A stretch of DNA of 64,000 nucleotides from contig NZ_CP058986.1 in assembly GCF_019278525.1 (NCBI RefSeq), positions 2,736,001-2,800,000 of the forward strand, written 5' to 3'. This stretch comes from Polaribacter sp. HaHaR_3_91 (GTDB lineage Bacteria > Bacteroidota > Bacteroidia > Flavobacteriales > Flavobacteriaceae). Below are positions 40,701-47,944 of this stretch, in pieces. The translations under genes were made by a program, and so were the position numbers. Each line of letters opens with the position of its first letter. The first letter of the stretch is position 1. The notes under the pieces were generated by a model. The model was not told the DNA's origin, did not search any database, and saw only the letters and a program-made list of their open reading frames with translations.

Positions 40701-41014
40701 ATACAGACCGTTTTGTATTGGCATTTGCACCAGAAAATACTGCACTTAGTTTAGAAGATAATTTCTTAACAAACCAAACAAATATTTATGCTGATAATAA
40801 AAACAAGCAAATTATTATTTCTAAAAACAATGAAATAGAAATTAATAAAGTAGAACTCTATGATATTCTTGGTAAAAAAGTAAGTATTTGGAATATTAAA
40901 GAACAAAAAAACAGGTATGAATTAGATATTAAAAAGCAAATACCAACGGGAATTTACATTGTTAAAATGAATACCAGTAAAGGCATTATGAATGAGAAAG
41001 TAGTAGTAGAGTAA
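28742..41014 (+). CDS. giant T9SS-secreted modular adhesin-like protein, 4090 residues
   Basis: Signal peptide region about 1-43 (ending FQNLAAQN). Visible order: a beta-rich domain (190-370); Ig-like segments (380-780); a tandem-Ig/cadherin-like domain with VNVLANDE (790-880); a domain of about 500 residues that may resemble IgGFc-binding proteins (880-1395, uncertain); an SdrD B-like repeat (KISGTVFMDDSLNANFDTGE, near 1490); a DNRLRE-like region (1560-1740); Asp-rich TSP3-like repeats (near 1787 and 2015); three copies of a repeat unit of about 350 residues (2090-3160); a lamin-tail-like block (3167); the shared C-terminal module with nested CBM-like domain (3675-3800); and a type A sorting domain (last 80). 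Likely a calcium-stabilised surface adhesin. Confidence 0.87.
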   Translation: MKQFYSNKVNSISFKITSNCSLLNLIRNTFLVFTLFAFQNLAAQNISSTSDVKSKHARHLKNKVRLQTTNNSVNVSTDTNVVENNLTTSTKTVYTPLIYRDEPTKETFNFNSSVNFLNNNTAYAIANSTAQTTAVKQLYLTSTNALDRVDPVATNDATTATSASISHTIPAVSVANKTTYTNTTDKKNNHSFTHNTTAANQYLIVAVSHESDGFDSHITSMTYNSIQMDFLYWEYTDNEKYKVEMWGIANPVIGTHTVAFYIADDGSKLAAAGAISFNNVNLSNPTSSYNRNYGDATSFSTPVTVPTNGMALDAIVWKKDYHDHTHFAGSGQTTQWDLGPDNNDLIGAASTATAPANGTMSWSGGEDEYAQVSLVLNPLSTSNLKTVSFTQTPVLCSPLGIDAGTPIGVSTYVNIDSGTMPANPNITAILQYGTTNIVTLTNPNYSGGILNWSGYLSSNAIIPAGQAITLKITTAQPNVTFKIDYDSQTKPSKIDLPLSTYIDISSYAVYDAPYPGGNIITGASAGTPTYLRATVTSPFGYNDITGLKINILGAPVTATSVATIDCTRTYEYVWNTTGLGGTYSIPATAEEGFEGTGTATKPLSFDICSPLIEAPVFNLGATSTRCQAAENKAYTATAANATNISYSLDTASIIGGNSINTTNGIVTYVAGWSGISIITANATGCGGPKTSTHTVTTTPNVETPVFSAAISTSRCKGAATTTYAATATHTTGITYSLSPLLAGSINSATGAVTWSALFNGNATITATAAGCNGPKTKNLIISSTAIIANADAVTGLQGRPIPVNVLANDECDIDITTVSITVPPVNGNVQVDDNGKVLYLPNGNFAGTETFTYQVCSNGPNAVCDTAVVTVTVEAVTGDPCLEATNNKTFYLPFPEDSNMLRESLISAASTNYMNSTNHVRTILSIKFPYPNTTLTYDHWEDGYETDINIPSQSTTQTWGDGDLTNGAAPGYPTDIIPAGGYILIDETFAYNPRNSVEIKYDGKDKLLTSSDVAISKISGDTTPQGGNAQLFDVQNAKTNVFDTSRFGELFVIPFGENITLGSTSAFKYTALFIRAATDGTVVSLDYDGDNTVDLTRTLNEGEVWFYDGTASTPGKASDINKANDIKSGAIVTATHPVGIDLLFGGIDTYGTRNLALLPGEYYSDTYYTPVYTTLSTAPVYVFFTNSLDTPITVNYTSGTNASGSVVLPANGSNYLALPRVATGYKFKSASGKAFTAISVTDADSDGSTYDWSYNLIASNRLTTFASVAWAPGSSDLTANYNPIWITPTASTTIYIKYNGNVTTAPNTPANGCNLPYDQVISLNALETYQIYAPGNDQSGVAIYTCNDVPFAAVWGQDPYANGTTTPTGSPSQDVGYVLEPRCLQQILFANDDLKGTLINTPVTIDLDNNDVGFLCTIDPSSVSTLGVLQPTNGTVVTNGDGTVTYTPNPGFSGVDEFEYRICSSDFPDICDVAKVRVPVGCSIASAGKNKISGTVFMDDSLNANFDTGEKGKNGITINLYEDTNKNDLVDTGEPLKSTSITDANGNYSVELTIPTGTVNAVSKRVSQSSDDVEEDSAGGTPLLTSTSLDLGTFSGTARTVGMRFQNMDIPKGAIITNAYIEFTAETSNSGSTNLVFSADAVDNAPTFTTATNNTSSRTKTTATVPWTSVPSWTANSTYNSPNIRAIIKKIVDRPNWTPNNAIAILVVGDGTRVAQSFDRSSSKAPRLVVNYRLPITTNYLVKVDETTLPADYSITTSATKNAIFNDSDVSDCENNFGIANYCTNPNLPDTDNDGINDICDNDDDNDGILDTVEGQCIEILSNDWTRTPIGTVSPTLTTPVTNPHPFGTTTFNAAIASAATLADDTNTSNGSHGTGSNFSGWRIRHNGQTAGIPVIATIDFAENVNNLAFQIGDLDEGTSGSGKSEQVTIDLILSDATTYILKASDFTIPEGYTYLGNNVFKASGSGTPPDYNVLMDIHTKVNGIDKINISYTFADGTQNDGYIMIGNLSACRHQDTDGDNIPDYLDTDSDNDGCPDAIEGDGNYNFSDLDSNNRLKEAIDNNGQPGGASQAIGTSTNKDIQSTECNTAVNAVNDINQTPKNIPVDGALLTNDENVTSVTIVKVGTTDYLVPPAVTGTQGTVTITNVPGVDENGDPVTNAGTLLIYSDGTYTFTPSLGFTGTINPITYTGSGADDVTDTAILTIEVIPSILPGNNPPTAQNDVNTTELNIPITNGTILSNDSDPDGDTLKLISITTDLTDNSGGTSITTPTTVTTFPISGAGQTLSGKDLNGTLVDVAGTITFDENGIYTFTPAIGFTGTVNDITYTISDGNEGKDTAILSLSVKPDFENTTFANDDANSAPQGDTMNGNVLDNDFDPEGDLHKVTGATLNGININTNVLTNIPDVGDLTLNENGTYTFTPITGFVGTIAIIYTKCDDGNPQVCDKATLYLTSLPITIVAKDDINQTPQNTSVSGQLITNDKGVVSVTVSHFDLGTAKQVSGIDKNGDPITNAGMLTVNGNGTYTFMPATDFTGTIDPITYIGTGNQGATDTAILSIEVIPNVLPGNNPPTAQNDVNTTELNTPITNGKILSNDSDPDGDELTVISITTDVTTNSGGITTQTTVTTFPISGTGQTVSGKDVNGNPVDVAGTITMTNDGTYTFTPENGFTGTVNDITYTISDGNGGTDTAILTIDVVPNYGNTTVANDDANSAPQGDIMTGNVIDNDFDPENDGQMITGASVNGTPITPGTAIDVADIGNIKINTDGSYTFIPTPNFIGTVTVTYTKCDNGIPQACDKATLYLTSIPAAVIAENDINQTPQDVEVDGQLTTNDQGVLSVTADGFVLGTPKQVSGKDKNGNAVANAGMLTINGDGTYTFKPAAEFTGSIDPVTYTGTGAGNISDTALLSIEVIPNILSGNNPPTAQNDVNTTELNTPIINGKILSNDSDPDGDELTVISITTDVTTNSGGTTITTETTVTTFPISGAGQTVSGKDLNGNPVDVAGTITMTNEGTYTFTPETGFTGTVNDITYTISDGNGGTDTAILNIDVISNFGNTTFANDDANSAPQGDTMTGNVIDNDFDPESDDQNITTASINGTTITPGTAIDIAGIGNIKINIDGRYTFVPEPDFIGTVPVIYEVCDNGSPITCNKATLYLTSIPVVIMADAMITQVYQFGNEKWIEITNVGTTDIPANTINVQLYKDKTIADLIALPITPLSTSSIKINTILEVGKSVLLKNSGNTTITNIETTNIIENSAITDLDDTFNDIITLSGSTGISSWTNRYDVVSNISNKTSLVRIDERLTPNKDYDASEWVVFIDDAITTYQSGYGDDITSTKRHPQDPLISEILESNANANTLLGLHRIKKTKTNADGTWDNGYPDRSRYVVVDEFYNHTTSRLSARKLDVNSNQELRVTDNLLVVTNGIVLDGDIRLSGADAQLVQTHTSTSTITSSILGTIGTLFVDQKSEVDSKYRYNYMSSPVTSSGTLINPKPDTYSLETVLKDGTTPNTPKDITFIEGYDGSVDASGISIAKYWVYTYAAGSNGRSNWVHKYHDGEITRGDGYIFKGPGQVQNYTFAGTPNDGRFETKNEISLGESYLVGNPFPSAMNARKFIDDNSAITGTIYFWQHVGENNTSGTAGHNFGGYIGGYATQNKDMATNAYVANPQEVVTIPLEAENAEYSGLVDAIGMPNRSISLNETDYIKFSNISNTIDTLRIIYASNADKNLKIKVNNIDRTEITFENSSNFYEEKIITLCVEAGSDITLTSIDDKNFIKVDKLIIENTDGETACTPNTGGIDYKEKYKNPESFIAVGQGFFVEGSATGTIKFNNSQRAYITKGTGESVFFRSQQKTSAKTNNDDSSLLKLGMNYATSVGSNFHRQIGISFNQRNSFAYEKGSDSKMYDTNATDFYWKFPNDANNYVIAGVQEISDALEVPLEIVVSKNSIITINIDDINNINKEVFIKDKLTGKTQQINNASAVYQLQKGTYTDRFVLAFAPENTALSLEDNFLTNQTNIYADNKNKQIIISKNNEIEINKVELYDILGKKVSIWNIKEQKNRYELDIKKQIPTGIYIVKMNTSKGIMNEKVVVE
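35014..38225 (+). repeat. three tandem copies of a 1.05-1.10 kb coding repeat
   Basis: Each copy encodes three cadherin/Big-like domains in fixed order, opening with NDINQTP, then NPPTAQNDVNTTELN, then ANDDANSAPQGD. Equivalent positions lie 1104 then 1053 bases apart at the NDINQTP motif, and 1059 then 1053 bases apart at the NPPTAQND motif. Copies two and three are nearly identical over long stretches of DNA, including synonymous positions, which suggests recent duplication or gene conversion. Confidence 0.9.
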
Positions 41015-41022
41015 TTTAACCT

Positions 41023-41052
41023 AGTCTTCTTATTTTACTTAATAAGAAGACT
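41023..41052 (+). terminator. hairpin after the 4090-residue gene
   Basis: A perfect 12-base inverted repeat, AGTCTTCTTATT/AATAAGAAGACT, with a 6-base loop, 9 bases past the stop. No strong T run follows, so it may stabilise the mRNA end instead of terminating alone. Confidence 0.55.
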
Positions 41053-41397
41053 AAATCTTAAGACTTAAAATAGAAAAGATTATTTATCAGAAGTTTTATC
41101 TGAAAATTTTTCTTCTTTTAATGTAATTATTAGTTGCGTCCCCACAAAACTAATCTCTTTTCTATTTGAGTCTTTTTTTTGCTTATAATTCAAAGAAACT
41201 TAAAACTATATTAAAATAATTTTAAACCATTAGTCTATAAAAATATAGTTCATTACATAAAAAAATGTTTTTTATTAAAATAAATTCATATATTAATGAA
41301 TAACCAAGATTCACAACCTACTTAACTTAGTATACTTTTAGAATACTATGTAAGTTTCATTTTATAAAATATAATAAAACTCATATAAACTAATTTA
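41053..41397. other. intergenic region without a visible gene
   Basis: AT-rich sequence between the terminator-like hairpin and the sorting-domain remnant. No open frame or family similarity was recognised. Confidence 0.5.
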
Positions 41398-41778
41398 TTT
41401 GAGAATAAACTTACCGGAACTTCATATAATATTACAGAAGGTAAAGCTACATTAACTTTAAATAAAGAGGTACATCCTGATAGATTTGTACTTGCTTTTA
41501 CACCTAATAGTAGTTTAGATGTAGAAGACGAATTATTAGCTGCAAAGACTAGTATTTATGCTGATAATAAAAACAAATTGTAATTTCTAAAAACAATGAA
41601 GTAGAAATTTCTAAAGTAGAATTGTTTGATATCCTTGGTAAAAAAGTAAGTATATCGAATATTAAAGAACAAAAAGATACGTACCAATTAAAAATTAAAA
41701 CGCAAATACCAACAGGTATATACATTGTAAAAATGAAAACCAATAAAGGTGAAACTAATAAAAAGTGGTTATAGAGTA
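41398..41778 (+). pseudogene. decayed C-terminus of a T9SS surface protein
   Basis: Translation gives ENKLTGTSYNITEGKATL, then HPDRFVLAFTP and SIYADNKNK, matching KDKLTGKTQ ... YTDRFVLAFAP ... IYADNKNK at the end of the 4090-residue protein. Near 41578 about four bases (CAAA relative to the paralogue) are missing, shifting the frame; the sorting-domain text then continues in another frame (VELFDILGKKVSI, IPTGIYIVKM). A further one-base loss near 41764 breaks the terminal NKKVVIE. No 5' part or start codon remains. It is followed by a terminator of the same family as the one after the 45173-47917 gene, so the whole 3' end of a lost paralogue is recognisable. Confidence 0.85.
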
Positions 41779-41806
41779 AAATAAACTCAATAGAATACTA
41801 TTAATT

Positions 41807-41844
41807 AAAGCTGAATAACAAAATCGTTATTCAGCTTTTTTTTT
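41807..41844 (+). terminator. Rho-independent terminator, duplicated type
   Basis: AAAGCTGAATAAC/GTTATTCAGCTTT stem, 6-base loop and T run. It is nearly the same as the terminator at 47945-47981. Confidence 0.85.
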
Positions 41845-42122
41845 GTTACACGAATACTTTACTAAGTTAAAACCAACTTAGTAAAGCATAAATATGCAAT
41901 TTTCAAAAAAAAAATGAAATATTTTTTATTTAAACATATAACAAATATTTACATGGTAAAAAGAAGAAACTATAAGAAATAACTAGAAATAAGTAATAAT
42001 TTAACAGATAATCCACTTTTTAATTTATGAATAAAAACTTAAATGTGACTTATTTAACTTATGTAGGTCATATAAGAGGTGCTTAATTAAGAGCAACTAT
42101 TATATCTTTTAAAATTTACTAC

Positions 42123-45100
42123 ATGATTAACCCCCTAAAAAAAAGAAAATTATTTCAAAAATTAATTTCTTTTAAATTAAAATCTTCTTTATTATTATTT
42201 TTAGTAGTTGCATTATCTTCAATTTCCAATACAAATGCACAATGTGATGCTTATGATTACACTTTAAATAGTAACCAAAGTAATGGTTATACCTTTTCGT
42301 CTGGTGTTACCCGTGTTATAGGTAATATTAGCGTTAGTAACGGAAGTGGTGCAAAATTTAACGATGGCGCAGTAATTTGTATTTCTGATGGTAGCACATT
42401 AAAAGTAGCCAATGCAACCTCAACAGGAAATGTTTCTTTTATAATACAAAACGGTGAATTAATTTTCGATCAAAATCCACAGTTGAGTGCTAATATTACA
42501 ATAGAAATAGGTAGTAAAGGAAAACTTACTGCTTTAAATACTATTAGTTTTAATGGTGCTAAAAATAAAATTTACAATGAAGGTACAATAAACATCAGTA
42601 AATCATTGCAGTTTGGAGGCGCTACTGAAAATGAATTTGATAACCTTGGTAAAGTAATTATTGGTACAGAAATGAATGCATCTTCTGTAGGTCTTAGTCA
42701 AATTAGAAATCAAAATGAAATGATTATTACAAATAACTCTCAAATTGGTGCTAATATTACTTTTGTTAACTGTGGTGTACTTACATCAAAACAAGCATTT
42801 AATAATAATGGACTTGTTGTTAATACTGGTACTTTTAACATTACAGGTGGTGCTTTATCTTTAGGTGTATCATCTGCTATTTTTAGAAATTACGGAAAAT
42901 TATATGTAAATGGAGATATCAATTTAACTGGAGAACTTTATAATGAAGGCTACGCAGAGGTTAATCAAAAAATACAAGGAGGTGGAGACGTTACTGGTCC
43001 ATTAACATCAGAGTCTAAAACGGGTTATATAAAAATTGGTAGCCAATCCCCTATTTCAGGTAATGTTGGTCCTAATTTAGATTTCTCATATTCTTTTAGT
43101 GGTACTCCAATACAAAACGGAACTATAGATAATACAGTAACATATAACTGTACGGGTACAGATTGTAAAAACCCAAAAGATACAGAAGAAACTTGTGCTA
43201 ATTTAGACGGAACAATACCTTGTTCTTTAACAGAACCAGACACTATAATTGGTACTTGCACTAATGAAAACGATTTACAATTTACATTAAATTTAAAAGG
43301 AAGTAACATAGGTGCTTCTTATGTAATATCAGGTACAACTGCTACTACAGGTATTTATAATACCGATACAGTTTTTATAATAACAAACGGTGCAGATGGT
43401 TTAGACAAAACAGTAACTGTTACAGATATAAATGATGCTAATTGTAATTTAACAATTACAATTTCTGGAACCTCGTCTTGTATAGATACAGATAAAGATG
43501 GTGTTATAGACAGTATTGATTTAGATGATGATAATGATGGTATTTTAGATACTGATGAAGGTTGTGGAAACTTAGTTATAAACGGAAGTTTCGAACTTCA
43601 AGATTTTTCTAGTGTTACAGAATTCCCTAATGGTTACACAGATGCATCTGGTACATTTATAGGAACTACATTTAATACAAATACACTAAAAGGATGGAAT
43701 TACACTCAAAACCTAGATGGTTGGGTTGGTGGTCAATCTCCAAGTTGGTCTACTAATATCTTTGCAGATGCATATGACGGAAAACAATACTTAGATGTTC
43801 TTGGTAACAACGATAAAAGTGCAGGAGGAGTTAGTAACATACTTTCACAAACTATTACTACAATTCCCGGTACAACGTATACCCTTAGTTTTTATTGGGG
43901 AGAAGATATTGGCCATTCTATAGGACAGGAAGTTACTTTAGATTTAAACATTAAAAACACCTCTAACGTAAGTATTTTCAACAAAACACTAAGTAGTATT
44001 GCAGAAGGAAATGTAAACGGAATTATTGGTCCTAAAAAATGGTATCGCTATAGCACTGCTTTTGTTGCTAATGACACAGAAACAACAATAGAATTTCAGG
44101 CAACACCTCCTACAGGTGGATCTATAGGTATAGGAGCTGCTTTAGATCTTGTAACTATTTTCGCTAATAACTGTGCAGATACAGACAATGATGGTATTCC
44201 TAATTCTTTAGATTTAGATTCAGATAACGACGGTATATCAGATTTAGTAGAAGCTGGAGGAGTAGATACTGACGGAAATGGTAAAATAGATGATATAAAT
44301 ACTGACGGTACCTTAGTAAATGACTCAGATGGTAACGGTTTAGATGATCATTATGATGTAAATAATGGAGGAATCGCTATTGCAAACCTAGATACAGATG
44401 GAGATGGAATACCAAATACTCAAGATTTAGATTCTGACAACGATGGTATTCCAGATGTTATAGAAGCCGGAGGTAAAGATGCAAACGGTGATGGTTTAGC
44501 TGATGACTTTGTAGACACTGACAACGATGGTTTTAATGATACTGTTGATGGAGATATTGGGCAAGATGGTGTTTCAGAAAACAAAGACAATGTTTTAATA
44601 TTAACAGGAGAAGATACTGATGGAAACGGAACCCCGAACTCATACCCTAAAGGTGATGCAGATAATGATGGTATTTTAAATCATTTGGATATTGATGCAG
44701 ATAATGATGGTATACCAGATAATATAGAAGCACAAACTACTGCAGATTATATTGCACCAAGCGGAGTTGGTAGCCAAATAACAGACATCAATAAAAACGG
44801 TGTAGATGACACTTATGAAAACGTTACTACAATTGGTCTTACACCAACAAACACAGATGGTATAGACACTCCAGATTACTTAGATACAGACACAGATAAT
44901 GATGGTATTCCAGATATTTTTGAAAATGGAGATACAGACAATATCCTAAGCGGAAATGATGTAGACCAAGATGGTTTAGATGACAACTTCGATGACAATG
45001 ATGATTCTAGTATTACTGGAGCTACAGTAAATGATGGTTTAAACCCAGATAACACTGTAATAAACCTAATAACATTAGAAAATTCTTTTGGTGATGAAGA

Positions 45101-45176
45101 CAATGACTTCTCCCTACTAATCCAACTACTGGTGATCTTGATTATAGAGATGCACCAGAAGCTGCAGATGTTATGA
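42123..45176 (+). CDS. giant T9SS surface protein, 5' part (frameshifted before the C-terminus)
   Basis: 1017 residues as read. Signal peptide about 1-39 (LLLFLVVALSSISNTNAQ). Residues 40-300 look like a parallel beta-helix (repeating short NG/IxNEG units). A TSP3-like repeat (DTDKDGVIDSIDLDDDNDGI) is near 459. A galactose-binding-like domain starts at VINGSFELQDF (485-680). Asp-rich TSP3-like calcium repeats fill 680-980. After codon 996 the sequence turns into an unrelated hydrophobic tail and stops. Shifting frame at 45111-45115 instead gives PTNPTTGDLDYRDAPEAADV, running directly into the next frame. The part has a signal peptide but no sorting domain, so this is the front of one 42123-47917 gene of about 1930 residues. 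Confidence 0.85.
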   Translation: MINPLKKRKLFQKLISFKLKSSLLLFLVVALSSISNTNAQCDAYDYTLNSNQSNGYTFSSGVTRVIGNISVSNGSGAKFNDGAVICISDGSTLKVANATSTGNVSFIIQNGELIFDQNPQLSANITIEIGSKGKLTALNTISFNGAKNKIYNEGTINISKSLQFGGATENEFDNLGKVIIGTEMNASSVGLSQIRNQNEMIITNNSQIGANITFVNCGVLTSKQAFNNNGLVVNTGTFNITGGALSLGVSSAIFRNYGKLYVNGDINLTGELYNEGYAEVNQKIQGGGDVTGPLTSESKTGYIKIGSQSPISGNVGPNLDFSYSFSGTPIQNGTIDNTVTYNCTGTDCKNPKDTEETCANLDGTIPCSLTEPDTIIGTCTNENDLQFTLNLKGSNIGASYVISGTTATTGIYNTDTVFIITNGADGLDKTVTVTDINDANCNLTITISGTSSCIDTDKDGVIDSIDLDDDNDGILDTDEGCGNLVINGSFELQDFSSVTEFPNGYTDASGTFIGTTFNTNTLKGWNYTQNLDGWVGGQSPSWSTNIFADAYDGKQYLDVLGNNDKSAGGVSNILSQTITTIPGTTYTLSFYWGEDIGHSIGQEVTLDLNIKNTSNVSIFNKTLSSIAEGNVNGIIGPKKWYRYSTAFVANDTETTIEFQATPPTGGSIGIGAALDLVTIFANNCADTDNDGIPNSLDLDSDNDGISDLVEAGGVDTDGNGKIDDINTDGTLVNDSDGNGLDDHYDVNNGGIAIANLDTDGDGIPNTQDLDSDNDGIPDVIEAGGKDANGDGLADDFVDTDNDGFNDTVDGDIGQDGVSENKDNVLILTGEDTDGNGTPNSYPKGDADNDGILNHLDIDADNDGIPDNIEAQTTADYIAPSGVGSQITDINKNGVDDTYENVTTIGLTPTNTDGIDTPDYLDTDTDNDGIPDIFENGDTDNILSGNDVDQDGLDDNFDDNDDSSITGATVNDGLNPDNTVINLITLENSFGDEDNDFSLLIQLLVILIIEMHQKLQML

Positions 45177-47917
45177 TAACACAAGTATATCAATTTGGCA
45201 TAGAAAAATGGATTGAAATTACAAATATAGGAACTACAGATATCCCTGCTAATACTATTAAAATTCAATTATATAAGGATACTACAGGCGATCAAACAGG
45301 TGTTACACCAGATGTCTCTGATATTGTAGACTCAGTTTTAAAAGTAGGCGAATCTGTATTGTTTAAAAACTCAGTAAATACAGTTTCTCATGTAAATGCA
45401 ACAGCTACAATAATTACAAATAATGAGTTAACAGATTTAGATGACACAACTAATGATATCATTACACTTTCAGCTGCTTCAGGAACTTATTCATGGGCAA
45501 ACAGATACGATGTTGTTTCAAATATTACCAACAAAACTTCATTTGTAAGAATAGATGAAACGACTAGTACTAATAAAGATTATGACGCTACTGAATGGGT
45601 AGTATTTATAGATGATGCAATAGCTACTTATGATGTAGTAAATAGTGCTATATCTACAGATATTATCCAAAGAAGACATCCGCAAGATTTATTAATATCA
45701 GAAATACTAAGTTCTAATACCGATGCAAACACATTACTTGGTTTACATAGAATTAAAGAAACTACTAGAAATTTAGACGGAACTTGGGATAATGGTTTTC
45801 CTGACAGATCTCGTTATGTTATAATAGATGAAGATTACAACCATACAACAGATAGATTAAGTGCTAGAAAACTAAAAATAGACACTTCTAAAGAATTATT
45901 AGTAACAAATAATCTATTAGTAGTTACTAATGATATCGAATTAAATGGAAACATACGTTTATCTGGTACTTCTCAATTAGTACAAACACATACAAGTTTA
46001 AGTACAGTATCTGGTTCTGGTTTACTTTTTGTTGATCAAAAATCTGAAGTACCTAGTAAGTATCGTTATAACTATATGAGTTCTCCAGTAACTACTTTAG
46101 GAGAAAACACCTATACTTTAGAAACTGTTCTTAGAAACGGAACAATAACTAATACTCCAAAAGAAATTACTTATGTTTCTGGCTATGATGGTGCTGTTAA
46201 TGGTACTGATATTTCTTTAGCAGATTATTGGGTATACACATATGCTGCAGGCAGCAACGGTAGATCTAATTGGGAGCATAAATATAAAGACGGAGCTATA
46301 AATAAAGGAGATGGTTACATATTTAAAGGACCCGGACAAGAACAAAACTACACATTTGTAGGTACACCAAATGATGGTGAGTTTAATACTATTAATGAAA
46401 TAAACCCTGGACAATCTTACTTAATTGGTAATCCTTTTCCATCTGCAATGAATGCTAGAAAATTTATAGAAGATAACGAAGATTCTATAACAGGTGCCTT
46501 ATACTTTTGGCAACATGTAGGAGAAGATGAGGATGAAGGAACTGCAGGGCATAATTTTGCAGGTTATATTGGTGGTTACGCTACTCAAAATAAAACAATG
46601 GGTACTGCAGCAAACGCTACTAGCCAAAATGAACCCGTAAATTATACTTTAGAAGCAGAAGATGCTCTTGAAGGAGATGGATTTGAAATATCAATACCAA
46701 TGATAGGTTTCTCTGTAGTTTCTTTAAATAATGAAGACCATATTACGTTTCCTAATATTTCTAGAGGTGTAGATTCATTAAGAATAACCTACGCATCTTT
46801 TTATGATAAAACATTAAAAATTAAAATTAACAATGTAGACAGAGGAGAAATTACATTCCCTAACACTGGTCTATTATATAAAGAGCTTAAAATTGCTTTA
46901 TGCATGGAAGCTGGTAGTAATGTTACATTGACTTCTAGTACTGATGGCCATAGTATTTTTGTTGACAAAATAGTTTTTAAAGATGAAGACGGACAAATAT
47001 CTTGTGCTCCGAGTACAGGTGGCGAAGAATACGCAGATAAATACAAGACTCCAGAACCGTATATTGCTGTTGGACAAGGTTTTTTCATTGAAGGTAATAC
47101 AACAAACGGAAAAATTGTTTTTAACAATAGCCAAAGAGAATACATAACAAAAGAATCTGGAGAATCTGTATTCTTTAAAAGTGAAAAGAAAACAACAGAA
47201 AAGTCATCAAACTTAGGCTTACCAATCTTAAAGTTGGGTATGAATTATTCTAATACATTAGGAAACAATTTACATCGCCAAATAGGTATTTCTTTTAACC
47301 AAACAAACTCGTTTGAGCATGAAAAAGGATATGATTCTGAAATGTATGATATTAACCCAACGGACTTCTATTGGAAATTTCCTAACAACACTAGTAGCTA
47401 CGTTATTGCAGGTGTACAACAAATTTCAAATGAATTAGAAGTTCCTTTAGAAGTTGTTGTGAACCAAAATAGTGTAATTACTATAAATATCGATGAAATA
47501 AAAAACATCAATCAAGATATATATATAAAAGACAAATTAACAGGTAAAACACAAAAAATAAATGACGCTAGTGCTACATATCAGTTAAAAAAAGGTACTT
47601 ACACAGATAGATTTGTTTTAGCATTTACCACTGTACAAGATGCTGTACTTAGTATTGAAAACGAGCTATTGTCTACCTATACAAATGTATATGCCGACAA
47701 TAAAAATAACCAAATTGTAATTTTTAAGAACAATGATGTAGAAATTAATAACATAGCGTTATTTAATATTCTTGGTAAAAAAGTAATTCTTTGGGATATT
47801 AAAGAACAAAAAAGTGACTACCAACTAGACATCTACAAACAATTACCAACAGGTGTTTATATTGTAAAAATGGACACTAATAAGGGGATTACAAGTAAAA
47901 AAGTAGTTGTAGAATAA
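45173..47917 (+). CDS. giant T9SS surface protein, 3' part (same gene as 42123-45176)
   Basis: 914 residues from an ATG that overlaps the upstream stop by four bases. It has no signal peptide and begins in the middle of the lamin-tail-like block (MITQVYQFGIEKWIEITN), at the point equivalent to residue 3167 of the 4090-residue protein. It then follows that protein nearly module for module: RSRYVIIDEDYNHTT, YRYNYMSSPV, NYTFVGTPNDGEF, IGNPFPSAMNARKFI, nested CBM6/35-like domain (about residues 490-620), GQGFFIEGN, HRQIGISF, and a type A sorting domain ending GKKVILW ... VYIVKM ... KVVVE. On its own it would lack export. The open frame upstream of the ATG reaches back to the frameshift at about 45113. 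Confidence 0.85.
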   Translation: MITQVYQFGIEKWIEITNIGTTDIPANTIKIQLYKDTTGDQTGVTPDVSDIVDSVLKVGESVLFKNSVNTVSHVNATATIITNNELTDLDDTTNDIITLSAASGTYSWANRYDVVSNITNKTSFVRIDETTSTNKDYDATEWVVFIDDAIATYDVVNSAISTDIIQRRHPQDLLISEILSSNTDANTLLGLHRIKETTRNLDGTWDNGFPDRSRYVIIDEDYNHTTDRLSARKLKIDTSKELLVTNNLLVVTNDIELNGNIRLSGTSQLVQTHTSLSTVSGSGLLFVDQKSEVPSKYRYNYMSSPVTTLGENTYTLETVLRNGTITNTPKEITYVSGYDGAVNGTDISLADYWVYTYAAGSNGRSNWEHKYKDGAINKGDGYIFKGPGQEQNYTFVGTPNDGEFNTINEINPGQSYLIGNPFPSAMNARKFIEDNEDSITGALYFWQHVGEDEDEGTAGHNFAGYIGGYATQNKTMGTAANATSQNEPVNYTLEAEDALEGDGFEISIPMIGFSVVSLNNEDHITFPNISRGVDSLRITYASFYDKTLKIKINNVDRGEITFPNTGLLYKELKIALCMEAGSNVTLTSSTDGHSIFVDKIVFKDEDGQISCAPSTGGEEYADKYKTPEPYIAVGQGFFIEGNTTNGKIVFNNSQREYITKESGESVFFKSEKKTTEKSSNLGLPILKLGMNYSNTLGNNLHRQIGISFNQTNSFEHEKGYDSEMYDINPTDFYWKFPNNTSSYVIAGVQQISNELEVPLEVVVNQNSVITINIDEIKNINQDIYIKDKLTGKTQKINDASATYQLKKGTYTDRFVLAFTTVQDAVLSIENELLSTYTNVYADNKNNQIVIFKNNDVEINNIALFNILGKKVILWDIKEQKSDYQLDIYKQLPTGVYIVKMDTNKGITSKKVVVE

Positions 47918-47944
47918 GAGTTAAAAGAATAAAGTTTATTAATT

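Noticed and set aside
45173-45176. ATGA stop-start overlap as evidence of two coupled genes
   Set aside because: The downstream ATG is an internal Met conserved in the 4090-residue paralogue (MITQVYQF), and sequence upstream of it is coding in the same frame, so the overlap is accidental.
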